A stretch of DNA of 64,000 nucleotides from Klebsiella terrigena (GTDB taxonomy: Bacteria > Pseudomonadota > Gammaproteobacteria > Enterobacterales > Enterobacteriaceae). The notes under the pieces are model-generated. The model saw only the letters and a list, made by a program, of their open reading frames with translations. It did not search any database and had not been told where the DNA came from. The position numbers and the translations under genes were made by a program. Shown here in pieces: positions 8,873-17,123 of the stretch. How positions within the stretch are numbered: the stretch's first letter is position 1; each line of letters opens with the position of its first letter. The stretch is from contig NZ_BJNO01000006.1 of NCBI RefSeq assembly GCF_006539725.1, positions 143,846 to 207,845 on the forward strand. The letters are read 5' to 3'.

Positions 8873-9665
8873 CGTTGTCGATTTTCCCATGTATGCGGTT
8901 AATCATGAAGAGACGCGGGCGCTGTGGCTGGCGCTGCGCGAGATCCTCGCGGCCCGCGGGGTGGCAGTGGCGGACCTGCCGGCGCGATGGCCCCGGGATG
9001 AGCTGCTGAACCACTGGCGCGATCCGCAGCTGCTGCTGAGCCAGACCTGCGGCTATCCGCTGGTCACCCTGCTTGCGGATGTGCAGATCGTCGGCTGCTT
9101 TCACTACGCGGCGGAGGGCTGTGAAGGGGCGAATTATCGTAGCCTGCTGGTGAGCCAGGAGGCGAACCGGCATCGGACGCTGGCGGATTTTCGCCATCGG
9201 CGGGCGGTGTGCAATTCGCCAGACTCCCAGTCCGGCTACAATGCGCTGCTGGAAAGGGTGGCGCCGCTGGCCGAGAGCGGCCGCTTTTTTTCCGCCGTGC
9301 GCTGGAGCGGCAGCCACCGCCAGTCGCTGATTGAATTACAGCAGGGAACGGCTGATATCGCGGCGATTGACTGCGTCAGCTGGGCGCTGCTGCAGCGCCA
9401 CGACCCCGCGCTGCTTGCCGGACTGTGCGTTATCGGACGCAGTCCGTTGGCGCCGGGGCTGCCGCTGATAAGCAGCAAAGATACGCCGCCGGCGACGATG
9501 GCGCTCCTGCGCGAGGCGCTGCATCAGCTGGTTACCGGCGCGCAGTACCGGGATATTTGCCGGGCGCAGCTGATCGACGATTTTAGCGTTGTGACGCGCC
9601 AGCCGTATGCGCAGCTGCTGGCGTGGCGCGCCGAGGCGGCGACAAGGGGCGTGACCCAACTGTAG
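8865..9665 (+). CDS. PhnD-like periplasmic-binding-fold protein without signal peptide
   Basis: 266 residues resembling phosphate/phosphonate ABC transporter binding proteins (PhnD family). Seen are a mid-protein CNSPDSQSGYN segment that matches the family's ligand loop, a GSH segment followed by a stretch ending in D-I-A-A-I-D, and the late substrate-contact region. No N-terminal signal peptide or lipobox is visible, so the protein is probably cytoplasmic rather than part of a transporter. No permease or ATPase partner is adjacent. Overlaps the desaturase stop by 8 bases. Function unknown; a ligand-sensing role is possible. Confidence 0.65.
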   Translation: MNNVVDFPMYAVNHEETRALWLALREILAARGVAVADLPARWPRDELLNHWRDPQLLLSQTCGYPLVTLLADVQIVGCFHYAAEGCEGANYRSLLVSQEANRHRTLADFRHRRAVCNSPDSQSGYNALLERVAPLAESGRFFSAVRWSGSHRQSLIELQQGTADIAAIDCVSWALLQRHDPALLAGLCVIGRSPLAPGLPLISSKDTPPATMALLREALHQLVTGAQYRDICRAQLIDDFSVVTRQPYAQLLAWRAEAATRGVTQL

Positions 9666-9671
9666 GCGGGT

Positions 9672-9692
9672 GAAGGAGGCCCGGCCTCCTTC
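9672..9692. terminator. perfect hairpin between convergent genes
   Basis: GAAGGAGGC (9672-9680) and GCCTCCTTC (9684-9692) form a perfect 9-bp stem with a 3-base loop, exactly between the convergent stops at 9665 and 9701. No T run is present, so it is a putative bidirectional terminator. Confidence 0.5.
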
Positions 9693-9700
9693 GGCGCAGG

Positions 9701-11041
9701 CTAGCGCGGACCCGGCGCGGTAAAGCGGTTTTCCGCCGCCGGCAGCCCGAGTTTCTCCCGCAGCGTGCCCGACGGGTAGCTGGTGCGCATCGCGCCGTTA
9801 CGCTGCAGGATCGGCACCACCTGGTCGACAAAGCGATCGAAATCCCCCGGCAGCAGCGGGAACATCAGGTTAAATCCGTCCGCCGCGCCAGCGCGCCAGG
9901 TGGCGGTCAGCGCGTCGGCAACCTCCTCCGCGCTGCCGATCAGCAGCCAGCTGTCGGAGCTTTGCAGCAGCAGGCGCCCCAGCTGCAGAACGGTCAGGCT
10001 GGGATCGTAGTGGCGGATAAGCTGCAGCGCGGTGCGGATGCCGTCAAACGTCGCCTCGTCCGGCAGCGGCGGCAGGGGCTGGTCCGGCGAGTGGGCGCTT
10101 AAATCCATCCGCAGGTAGGACGAGAGCAGGTCTATCGCCATCTGATCGCTCATCAAACGCTCGTTAAGCCGTTGGCGCTCCTCCTTCTCGGCGTCGGAAT
10201 TGACCACCACGGGCAGAACGCCGGCGATGATTTTAAAGTGCGCCGGATCGCGCCCATAGTCCCGCAGCCGTTGATTCATCTCCTGACGATAGGCCAGCCC
10301 CTCTGCAATGGATTTAATAAACACGAAGTGCATATCTGACCACGCCGCGGCGAGGTTTTTCCCCGCCTCGGAAGACCCCGCCTGGACCAGCACCGGATGA
10401 CCCTGCGGCGGGCGCGGGACGTTGAGCGGCCCGCGGACGTTAAAGAACTCGCCGCGATGGTTGAGGTGGTGCACCTTAGACGCATCGGCAAACAGGCCGC
10501 TCGTTTTGTCATACAGCACCGCATCGTCCTCCCAGGAGTCCCAAAGGCGGGTGACGACATCGATAAACTCCCCGGCGCGCTGGTAGCGGTTGCCGTGCTG
10601 CGGAAGCTGGTCGAGGCCGAAGTTCGCCGCTTCCTCTTCCAGCCACGAGGTGACCACGTTCCAGCTCGCCCGACCGCCGCTGAGAAAGTCCAGCGAGGCA
10701 AAGTAGCGGGCGAGATTGTAGGGCTCGTTGTAGGAGGTGGAGGCGGTGCCCATCAGGCCGATATGCTCGGTCACGGCGGCAAGGGCGGCGAGCAGGGTGA
10801 TGGGCTCCAGCCGTGCGTTGGCGTAGTGGGTTAAGCCGCTGGGCACCGTATCCCAGATGGCAATGTGGTCGGCGACAAAAATGGCGTCGAGGGTGGCGGC
10901 CTCGGCCTTCTTCGCCAGCTCCGCGTAGTAGCCGAGGGTGAAAATTTCTTTGCCCGGCGCCTGAGGATGGCGCCATGAGAAGCGGTAATCCCCCTGCGGA
11001 TTAAAGAAAAACAGGTTCAGAATCATATGATTTTCAGACAT
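9701..11041 (-). CDS. LLM-class flavin-dependent monooxygenase (NtaA/SnaA/DmoA type)
   Basis: 446-residue FMN-dependent two-component-type monooxygenase of the luciferase-like family. Seen are the N-terminal LNLFFFNPQGDY strand, FVADHIAIW, a GTASTSYNEPYNLAR segment and SGGRASWNVVTS, all hallmarks of the NtaA/SnaA/SoxA/DszA group. These enzymes use reduced FMN from a separate reductase to cleave C-N or C-S bonds; no reductase is encoded nearby. The gene follows the ABC binding-protein gene by 44 bases on the same strand, suggesting oxidation of the imported compound. Start taken at MSENHM (11041); 25 extra upstream residues are open but atypical. Confidence 0.85.
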   Translation of the reverse strand: MSENHMILNLFFFNPQGDYRFSWRHPQAPGKEIFTLGYYAELAKKAEAATLDAIFVADHIAIWDTVPSGLTHYANARLEPITLLAALAAVTEHIGLMGTASTSYNEPYNLARYFASLDFLSGGRASWNVVTSWLEEEAANFGLDQLPQHGNRYQRAGEFIDVVTRLWDSWEDDAVLYDKTSGLFADASKVHHLNHRGEFFNVRGPLNVPRPPQGHPVLVQAGSSEAGKNLAAAWSDMHFVFIKSIAEGLAYRQEMNQRLRDYGRDPAHFKIIAGVLPVVVNSDAEKEERQRLNERLMSDQMAIDLLSSYLRMDLSAHSPDQPLPPLPDEATFDGIRTALQLIRHYDPSLTVLQLGRLLLQSSDSWLLIGSAEEVADALTATWRAGAADGFNLMFPLLPGDFDRFVDQVVPILQRNGAMRTSYPSGTLREKLGLPAAENRFTAPGPR

Positions 11042-11085
11042 GTGCGACTCGTTTGCGGTTATTGCCGATCCCTGGCATGGAGAGG

Positions 11086-11985
11086 TTAGCGGTTTGCCAG
11101 ATGGTCGTTGACCCACGCTTCCGCCACGGCGGCCGGGTCTTTATGCTGCAGATCGACCTGCTGGTTGAGCTCAATCAGGGTGGCGTTGTTCAGCTTGCCG
11201 GAGACGTCGTTCAGCACCTTGCTCACCGTCGGCGTCAGGCTGGCTTTACGCACCAGCGGCACCACGTTCTGGCTCGGCTGCTCGTGCTTATCGTCATCCA
11301 GCACCACCCAGTCCTCTTTCGCCAGGTTGCCCTGGGTAGAGATAACCGTCGCAACGTCGATTTTGCCGGAGTTGAGCGCCAGGCGAGTCAGCGGCCCGCC
11401 CATATCGAGGGATTTTACCGCCTTAAATTCGAGGCCATAGACGCGCTTAAGCCCCGGCAGGCCGAGCGCGCGCACCGCCAGCTCCGGTGGCCCGCCGATC
11501 GTCAGCTGATGAGCGATGGGCTGCAGATCGGAGAGCTTGCTCAAGCCGTACTTTTTCGCCGTGTCGGCGCGAACCGCCCACGCGGTAATTGAGGTCGCCG
11601 GGGAAGGCGTCAGCAGCGTGAAGTCGGCGGGCAGAACCTTAGCCAGCTCGGCGCTGACGTCGCTCTGGCTGGTGGCCAGGGTTTTTCCGTCGTAGTAGTT
11701 AAGCAGGGCGCCAAGATACTCCGGCACAATATCAATTTCGCCGCTCTTTAATGCCGGAATAATGATCTCGCGGTTGCCGAGATTAAGTCGGGTACTGACC
11801 TCAATATTATTTTTCTTCAGCGCGCTGGCGTAAATATTCGCGAGAATAGAGCTCTCGGTGAAATTAGCGCCGCCGATCGTGACGCTTTCCGCTAATGAGC
11901 TAAAGCTTAAGCCGAGTAACCCGACGGCTAATAGTGACAGGCGAAAACGGCGACGGTGAAAAGGGAAAGCTAATATATTGTGCAT
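11086..11985 (-). CDS. OpuC/OsmF-type ABC transporter binding protein
   Basis: 299-residue periplasmic substrate-binding protein of the glycine betaine/carnitine/choline OpuAC/OsmF branch. A signal peptide is visible (positively charged FHRRRFR, hydrophobic core, cleavage near SLAES). The mature start VTIGGANFTESSILANI is typical of this family, as is the DIVPEYLGALLNYY segment that forms part of the ligand site. It lies downstream of the permease and ATPase genes and upstream of the monooxygenase. The association with a monooxygenase suggests a catabolised quaternary amine or related compound rather than an osmolyte alone. Confidence 0.82.
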   Translation of the reverse strand: MHNILAFPFHRRRFRLSLLAVGLLGLSFSSLAESVTIGGANFTESSILANIYASALKKNNIEVSTRLNLGNREIIIPALKSGEIDIVPEYLGALLNYYDGKTLATSQSDVSAELAKVLPADFTLLTPSPATSITAWAVRADTAKKYGLSKLSDLQPIAHQLTIGGPPELAVRALGLPGLKRVYGLEFKAVKSLDMGGPLTRLALNSGKIDVATVISTQGNLAKEDWVVLDDDKHEQPSQNVVPLVRKASLTPTVSKVLNDVSGKLNNATLIELNQQVDLQHKDPAAVAEAWVNDHLANR

Positions 11986-12087
11986 AGTGCCTCGCTAGGT
12001 GAATAAATATCCGTGATGCGTTAAGTCAGCCACGGGTACGCTGCCGCCCGTGTGAGATATTCGGGCCGCGGCAATGGGTGATAAAAA

Positions 12088-12756
12088 CTAATACTCCGGA
12101 GTGCCGATGGTATGGGTGAAGCGCCGGTCAATCAGTGAAAAGAGCAGCTCGCTGCCGATGGCCAGCAGGGAGACCACCAGCGAGCCGGCGATCACCTGCG
12201 GAATATCGCGCTGGCCGAGCCCGTCAATCAGAAACCGACCGAGGCCGCCGAGGCCCGCATAGGCCGCGACGACGGCGGTGGCGATAAGCTGTACCAGCGC
12301 GGTGCGCATTCCGGCGAAAATAAGCGGCGCGGCCAGCGGGATCCGCAGCTGCCAAAGGCTTTGTAGCGGCGTCATGCCCAGCGCCTTCGCCGCATCGCAC
12401 AGCTGGCGGTCGGCGTGATAGATCCCGACCCAGGCGTTGGTCAGAATCGGCGGAACGGACATGGCGACCAGCGCGGCGAAGAGCGGAATATCGTTAAAGC
12501 CGAACAGCAGAATGCACAGCAGAATTAATCCCAGCGCCGGAACTGCCCTGCCGATATTAAATAAGTTAATGATCACGAAGGCGCCTTTGCGCCAGTAGCC
12601 GAGCGCAATTCCCGTGGGCAGGGCAATGGCGGAGGCGATCAGCATGCTCAGCGTAACGTAATAAATATGCTCCCGCAGGCGCACCAAAATACCGCCGTCG
12701 CTGAGCCAGTGTTCGGGCTGCAAAAACCAGCCCAGCGTTGCCTGTAGGATATCCAT
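12088..12756 (-). CDS. OpuC-type ABC transporter permease, second
   Basis: 222-residue inner-membrane permease of the betaine/proline OpuB/YehW group, with five to six helices and an EAA-like loop (DAAKALGMTPLQSLWQLRIPLAAP). The ATG at 12756 overlaps the stop of the other permease (TGATG), which favours this start; an upstream in-frame ATG at 12780 would add eight residues. It is separated from the binding-protein gene by about 100 bases with no evident gene. Confidence 0.82.
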   Translation of the reverse strand: MDILQATLGWFLQPEHWLSDGGILVRLREHIYYVTLSMLIASAIALPTGIALGYWRKGAFVIINLFNIGRAVPALGLILLCILLFGFNDIPLFAALVAMSVPPILTNAWVGIYHADRQLCDAAKALGMTPLQSLWQLRIPLAAPLIFAGMRTALVQLIATAVVAAYAGLGGLGRFLIDGLGQRDIPQVIAGSLVVSLLAIGSELLFSLIDRRFTHTIGTPEY

Positions 12757-13385
12757 CAGCGCGTCCAGGGCGTAAGCCAATAGCCAACGCGGGCGATCAG
12801 CGAGTCAAATAACAGCGACAGCGCAAGGCTCAATGCCAGGCTGACAATGACAGGAGTAATAAAATCCTGGTTAAACCCCGCCAGCAGCAGCTGTCCCAGC
12901 CCGCCCTGGCCAATCAGCGCGGTCACCGTCACCAGCCCAACCAGGGTGACGGAGGCGATGCGCAGGCCGGCGAAAAGCGACGGTGCCAGCAGGTGCAGCT
13001 CGATATCAAAAAAGCGGTAGCCGCGGGTGTAGCCCAGCGCGCGGGCCGACTCCAGCACCGCCGCCGGCAGCTTCTCGATGCCGGCAAGCGTGTTGCGCAG
13101 CAGGATCAGCAGGGAATAGAGCGTCAGGCCGATGACCGAAGTGGTCAGCGACAGGCCGGTAAACGGCAGCAGTAAAATGAACAGCGCCAGCGAGGGGATC
13201 GTAAACAGGACCCCGCAGAGATAGAGCAGAGGCTGCGCGGCCTTCGGCCAGCGCAGAGTCAGGCCAATCAGTAATCCCGTCAGCAGGGTGCCAAAAAAGA
13301 GCGAGATAGCCACCAGCTGGGTATGCTGCCACAGCAGCGCGCCGATCATCATCCGGTTGTCGAGGATCCACTGCCAGTCAACCAT
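12756..13385 (-). CDS. OpuC-type ABC transporter permease, first
   Basis: 209-residue membrane permease with the EAA-type loop LPAAVLESARALGYTRGY and a GQGGLGQLLLAG tail region typical of betaine-type permeases. The start at 13385 (MVDWQWILDN) overlaps the ATPase stop by 8 bases; the longer open frame upstream reads through the ATPase gene out of frame and is not real. It pairs with the second permease to form the channel. Confidence 0.83.
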   Translation of the reverse strand: MVDWQWILDNRMMIGALLWQHTQLVAISLFFGTLLTGLLIGLTLRWPKAAQPLLYLCGVLFTIPSLALFILLLPFTGLSLTTSVIGLTLYSLLILLRNTLAGIEKLPAAVLESARALGYTRGYRFFDIELHLLAPSLFAGLRIASVTLVGLVTVTALIGQGGLGQLLLAGFNQDFITPVIVSLALSLALSLLFDSLIARVGYWLTPWTR

Positions 13386-14466
13386 AGCGGCGAATTTCCA
13401 CCAGACCATCCAGCACGTGCTGGAGCAGCGAGTACGAAACGGTGCCCTGATATTTTCCGCTGTCGTCGACGTGTACCAGCACGCCGCCCGGCGCATCCAG
13501 CAGCGCGCTGTAGGCAAAGCGCAGGCTGTGCAGCGCGGCCAGCGGCTGGGTGATGGGCAGCGAAATGCGCCGGTGCGGGTCGAACCACTGCAGCGGACGC
13601 TGGTGCTTATCGAGGATCAGCTGCAGCGGGCTGCTGAGGGTTGGGTGACGGCTGGCGATCGGCGCATGCTGCTCGTCAACCAGCGCCACGTCATGGCGCG
13701 GCAGCTGGCCGACCTGAATCATGCCCAGCCGCTTGAGGTTGGGCTCGGGGCCGATAAAGCGGCGGACAAAGTCGCTGGCCGGGTGCGATAAAATATGGTC
13801 AGGAGAGGCAAACTGCGCCAGCACGCCGCCCTCCTCGAAAATGGCAATTCTGTCGCCCAGGCGGATGGCCTCGTTAATATCGTGCGTCACCAGCACTATC
13901 GTTTTATGCAGGCGTTGCTGGAGCAGCAGCAGCTCGTCCTGCAGGCGTTCGCGCACCAGCGGGTCGATGGCGGCAAAGGGCTCATCCATCAGCAGCACCG
14001 GCGGGTCGGCCGCCAGCGCCCTGGCGATAGCAACGCGTCCCTGCTGGCCGCCGGAAAGCTGATGCGGATAGCGCTCAAGCAGCAGGCGGTCCAGCGACAT
14101 TAAATCGACCAGCTCGGCAATGCGCGCGCGGATCTGCGTTTTGCTCCAGCCGAGCAGGCGCGGTACCGTCGCGATATTTTGCGCCACCGTGCGGTGCGGA
14201 AATAACGCCGCACTTTGCATAACAAAACCAATTTTGCGGCGCAGCTGGATAATATCGCTTTCGGCTATTTTTACACCCTGCACGTAGACGTAACCGGAGT
14301 CCGGCTTATCGAGCTGATTAATCATCCGTAATAGGGTGGTTTTACCGCAGCCGCTGGGGCCAACGAAGGTGCAGAGTTCGCCGCTATTAATCGTCAGGTT
14401 CAGATTGCTTATTGCCGCATGCGCGCTGCCGGGGTAGGTCTTATAGATATTTTCGAGTCTAATCAT
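13378..14466 (-). CDS. OpuC-type ABC transporter ATP-binding protein
   Basis: 362-residue ATPase of the glycine betaine/proline (OpuCA/YehX) type. Walker A GPSGCGKTT begins near residue 37; LSGGQQGRVAIARAL, Walker B VLLMDEPFAAID and the switch His in VLVTHD follow. The last 110 or so residues correspond to the region where this family carries CBS domains, used by OpuA to sense ionic strength, but here they look degenerate. First gene of the five-gene leftward operon (ATPase, permease, permease, binding protein, monooxygenase). Confidence 0.86.
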   Translation of the reverse strand: MIRLENIYKTYPGSAHAAISNLNLTINSGELCTFVGPSGCGKTTLLRMINQLDKPDSGYVYVQGVKIAESDIIQLRRKIGFVMQSAALFPHRTVAQNIATVPRLLGWSKTQIRARIAELVDLMSLDRLLLERYPHQLSGGQQGRVAIARALAADPPVLLMDEPFAAIDPLVRERLQDELLLLQQRLHKTIVLVTHDINEAIRLGDRIAIFEEGGVLAQFASPDHILSHPASDFVRRFIGPEPNLKRLGMIQVGQLPRHDVALVDEQHAPIASRHPTLSSPLQLILDKHQRPLQWFDPHRRISLPITQPLAALHSLRFAYSALLDAPGGVLVHVDDSGKYQGTVSYSLLQHVLDGLVEIRRYG

Positions 14467-14606
14467 TTGCCGCCGTCGCGCCCTGAAGTTTATTTCATGG
14501 AAAGCATGAATAAACTACAAGCTACAGAGGCGGTGATTAACCGGCAAATATGATATTTGCATTTGCAATGCCGCTATTTGAATTTAACGCGTGGGGGAAA
14601 GCTGAT

Positions 14607-14633
14607 AATGAAAAGGCCACGATAACCGTGGCC
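14607..14633 (-). terminator. rho-independent terminator of azlCD
   Basis: Read on the minus strand, GGCCACG and CGTGGCC (14615-14621 and 14627-14633) form a 7-bp stem followed by CTTTTC. It lies just downstream of azlD. Confidence 0.65.
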
Positions 14634-14643
14634 AGGAGCATAA

Positions 14644-14964
14644 TTAAAGCAGCAGGTAGCTGAGTGCGGAAAAGGCAACCATCCCGGCAATTACCGTCGC
14701 AAACAGGCTGCGGGTGAGGACGCCGGCCACCGTCGCGGCGGCGGCGGCCAGCAGCGAAATGCTGATCCCCGAGCCGCTTAGCGCCGGTTTGCCGAGCAGC
14801 TCTGCGGCAATAATCGCCGCCATAATGGCGGACGGAATAAAGCTCAGCCACTGCTGGATAACCGGCGCCAGGCGAAAACGCGAAAGCAGTAAAACAGGCA
14901 CCGTGCGCATCAGGGCGGTGACCAGCGCGGAGGCGAGAATGGCAAGGATAATATTGCGTTCCAT
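14644..14964 (-). CDS. AzlD-family branched-chain amino acid exporter subunit
   Basis: 106-residue small hydrophobic protein with about four helices (MERNIILAILASALVTALMR, then LLSRFRL, SFIPSAIMAAI). This matches AzlD/YgaH, the small partner of AzlC/YgaZ in export of branched-chain amino acids. Its ATG follows the azlC stop directly (TAGATG), so the two are coupled. An ATG-to-stop spacing of zero and a terminator downstream define a two-gene operon. Confidence 0.83.
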   Translation of the reverse strand: MERNIILAILASALVTALMRTVPVLLLSRFRLAPVIQQWLSFIPSAIMAAIIAAELLGKPALSGSGISISLLAAAAATVAGVLTRSLFATVIAGMVAFSALSYLLL

Positions 14965-15705
14965 CTATTGTTCTCCTTTGGACGTCAGGCGCAGCCCGAC
15001 CGTTGCCAGCGTTGCCGCGACCGACGCCGCCACGATGACCACAACGCTCATATCGGCGTGGCCGGCGGTGAACAGGGTGATGACCACCGCCGTCGCAATG
15101 CTGAAGGCCTCCAGCGCTTTACGCCGGCTGGCAAACCAGATCATCAGCACCAGCCCGATAAACATCGACACCAGGCTGAAGCTCAGCCCCTCCATCAGCG
15201 ACGGCGGAAGGGCGGAGGCTAACCCCGCGCCGACCACGCAGGCGAGGATCCAGTTCAGCCACGCGGCGACGTTGAGCCCGAGCATCCACGCGTAGGGCAC
15301 TTTGTTGTGCCCGCTGCCGCGCTGGACCGCGACGCCGAAGGTTTCATCGGTCAGCAGCAGCCCGCTGATAATTTTTTGCCCGGTCGTGTATTCCCGAAAG
15401 AATACGCTCATGGCGGAGCTCATCAGCAGGTAGCGCAGGTTCACCAGCAGTACGCTCAGCACCACCGAGGCGACTTCGGCGCCGGTGGCCCACAGCGAAT
15501 AAAACAGGAACTGGGCGGAGCCCGCGTACAGCGCGCTCGCCAGTAGCGCCGTCTGCGCGGTGGTGAACCCTGATAATGTGCCGATAGCCCCGGCGGCAAA
15601 GCCAATGCTCCAGTAGCCGGGGATGGTGGGCAGGCAGGCGATAATGCCCGCGCGAAACTCCGCGGCTGCCTCATCCCTGGGCGAGGTCTTCTTGTTCATC
15701 AACAT
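14965..15705 (-). CDS. AzlC-family branched-chain amino acid exporter
   Basis: About 246-residue inner-membrane protein of the AzlC/YgaZ family. Seen are FRAGIIACLPTIPGYWSIGFAAG-type N-terminal residues, ALYAGSAQFLF, NLRYLLMSSAMS and FLLTDE-like segments characteristic of the family, across about seven helices. Three in-frame starts lie close together (TTG 15708, ATG 15705, ATG 15699); I prefer 15705 because GGGAC lies at a fair distance. Divergent from an AraC-type regulator that is the likely controller. The exact amino acid exported is not determined. Confidence 0.83.
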   Translation of the reverse strand: MLMNKKTSPRDEAAAEFRAGIIACLPTIPGYWSIGFAAGAIGTLSGFTTAQTALLASALYAGSAQFLFYSLWATGAEVASVVLSVLLVNLRYLLMSSAMSVFFREYTTGQKIISGLLLTDETFGVAVQRGSGHNKVPYAWMLGLNVAAWLNWILACVVGAGLASALPPSLMEGLSFSLVSMFIGLVLMIWFASRRKALEAFSIATAVVITLFTAGHADMSVVVIVAASVAATLATVGLRLTSKGEQ

Positions 15706-15824
15706 CAAATAGTCCCGAATTGTCCGTCACTGAATGATAATCTTAAGAAATCGTCAGGATCGCTATAGTAAAATCCTGCTCATTGGCTGAAATATCAATT
15801 TTGCGCAATAAAAAGGGTGGCGGG

Positions 15825-16661
15825 GTGGCGAAAGAGATACGGGATGATATCAGGCTCTGGCGGGACAGCGAGCTGCACGGTGGGATGGAGATCCTCCGCG
15901 CCTCCTGCTACGAGCACAGCTATCCGCCGCACTTTCATCATGAATATGTGATTGCCGCCTTCGCCCGCGGGGCGCAGCGCACGCGCATCTGCCGGGAGCG
16001 CGGCATCGCGGCGGCGGGGACGGTGATGGTTATCATGCCCGGCGAAGTGCATACCGGCGAAGCGGTGCAGCGTGACGAAGGCTGGGATTACTGCGCATTT
16101 TATCCTTCAGCGCAGCTGATCGATGAGGTGGCCGCAACGGTGCTCACCGGCGCAGGCGAGGTCCATTTTGGCGGCGAAGGGATGCGCCACGACCCGCTGA
16201 TGGCCCGCAGCATGCTGCAGGCCTCCGCCGTGCTTGGCGCCAGCCGCGATCCGCTGGAAAAAGAGTGCCTGATGTATCAGGTGCTGAATATGCTGGTGGG
16301 GCGCTATGCCGGGCGCAGCGCTCGCGGTGGCCGACGGGATGCGATCCGCGCCGACATCCGTCGCGCCATCGAGTTTTTACACTGCGCCTATCAGCAGCCG
16401 CTGGCGGTTAAGGAGATTGCCGGGGTCGCCGGGCTGAGCGAGTTTCATTTTATGCGCACCTTCCAGACACAGACCGGGCTGTCGGTCCATCAATACCTGA
16501 CGCAGCTGCGCCTGGTCAGAGCCAAAGGGCTGCTGGCGAAAGGCTTCGGCGCCGCTCAGGTGGCGACGGACGTCGGGTTTTACGATCAAAGCCACCTGAT
16601 TAAATACTTCCGCCTGCATTATGGCACCACGCCCGGCGTTTTTGCGGCCTCATCGATATAG
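15825..16661 (+). CDS. AraC-family transcriptional regulator
   Basis: 278-residue regulator with an N-terminal cupin-type arm (HSYPPHFHHEYV ... MPGEVHTGE) and two C-terminal helix-turn-helices: IAGVAGLSEFHFMRTFQ and the second ending in GFYDQSHLIKYFRLHYGTTPG. This arrangement resembles AraC proteins linked to LysE/AzlC exporters. I chose the GTG at 15825 because AGGGTGGCGGGG precedes it; a TTG at 15783 would add 14 residues. Divergent from azlCD, 119 bases away, and probably its activator. Confidence 0.82.
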   Translation: MAKEIRDDIRLWRDSELHGGMEILRASCYEHSYPPHFHHEYVIAAFARGAQRTRICRERGIAAAGTVMVIMPGEVHTGEAVQRDEGWDYCAFYPSAQLIDEVAATVLTGAGEVHFGGEGMRHDPLMARSMLQASAVLGASRDPLEKECLMYQVLNMLVGRYAGRSARGGRRDAIRADIRRAIEFLHCAYQQPLAVKEIAGVAGLSEFHFMRTFQTQTGLSVHQYLTQLRLVRAKGLLAKGFGAAQVATDVGFYDQSHLIKYFRLHYGTTPGVFAASSI

Positions 16662-16785
16662 GCCGTCCGACAGACGCTTCCCGGCACAGCGAATGATTTT
16701 GCGTATGCAACTAACATATCCGTATTTGCGCGATGGCGCCGATCGGTTATTTATAGCGGCTGGCATTCGCCTGCAGGAGGCATTG

Positions 16786-17103
16786 ATGGAGATTAACTCA
16801 GTATACCGGATCGCCGCCGGGCTGGAGCAGGTCTGGCAGTCGCGGGTATTGGGCGCGGTAGGCAATAGCGCCATAAAGGTCATAAAAATGGGCGGTGAGG
16901 GGATCGCCGCCGAAGCGCACGATGACTTCGACGAACTGCTGCTGGTGCTGGAAGGGGCGCTGCCGCTGGTTATCGACGGCAGACGGTTCAACCTCGCCGC
17001 CGGCGATTACTGCTTTGTGCCGAAGGGCGCCGTGCACCACGTTCCGGCCGGTAGCTTCGGTACGCTGCTGCTGGTTGATATCAGGGACGCGCCGCTGGAT
17101 TAA
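16786..17103 (+). CDS. small cupin-domain protein
   Basis: 105-residue single-domain cupin. The two metal-binding motifs are partly visible: HDDFDELLLVLEG and the later GDYCFVPKGAVHHV with paired histidines. The ATG at 16786 has CAGGAGG 8 bases upstream. A TTG 3 bases earlier is also possible. Small cupins of this type are often sugar-isomerase-like or stress proteins; nothing nearby fixes the substrate. It converges on the pseudouridine synthase gene. Confidence 0.7.
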   Translation: MEINSVYRIAAGLEQVWQSRVLGAVGNSAIKVIKMGGEGIAAEAHDDFDELLLVLEGALPLVIDGRRFNLAAGDYCFVPKGAVHHVPAGSFGTLLLVDIRDAPLD

Positions 17104-17106
17104 TCG

Positions 17107-17120
17107 CTGCCGACCGGCAG
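17107..17120. terminator. short hairpin between convergent genes
   Basis: CTGCC/GGCAG stem-loop between the cupin stop (17103) and the pseudouridine synthase stop (17124), followed on the + strand by GTTTC. Weak terminator candidate. Confidence 0.3.
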
Positions 17121-17123
17121 GTT

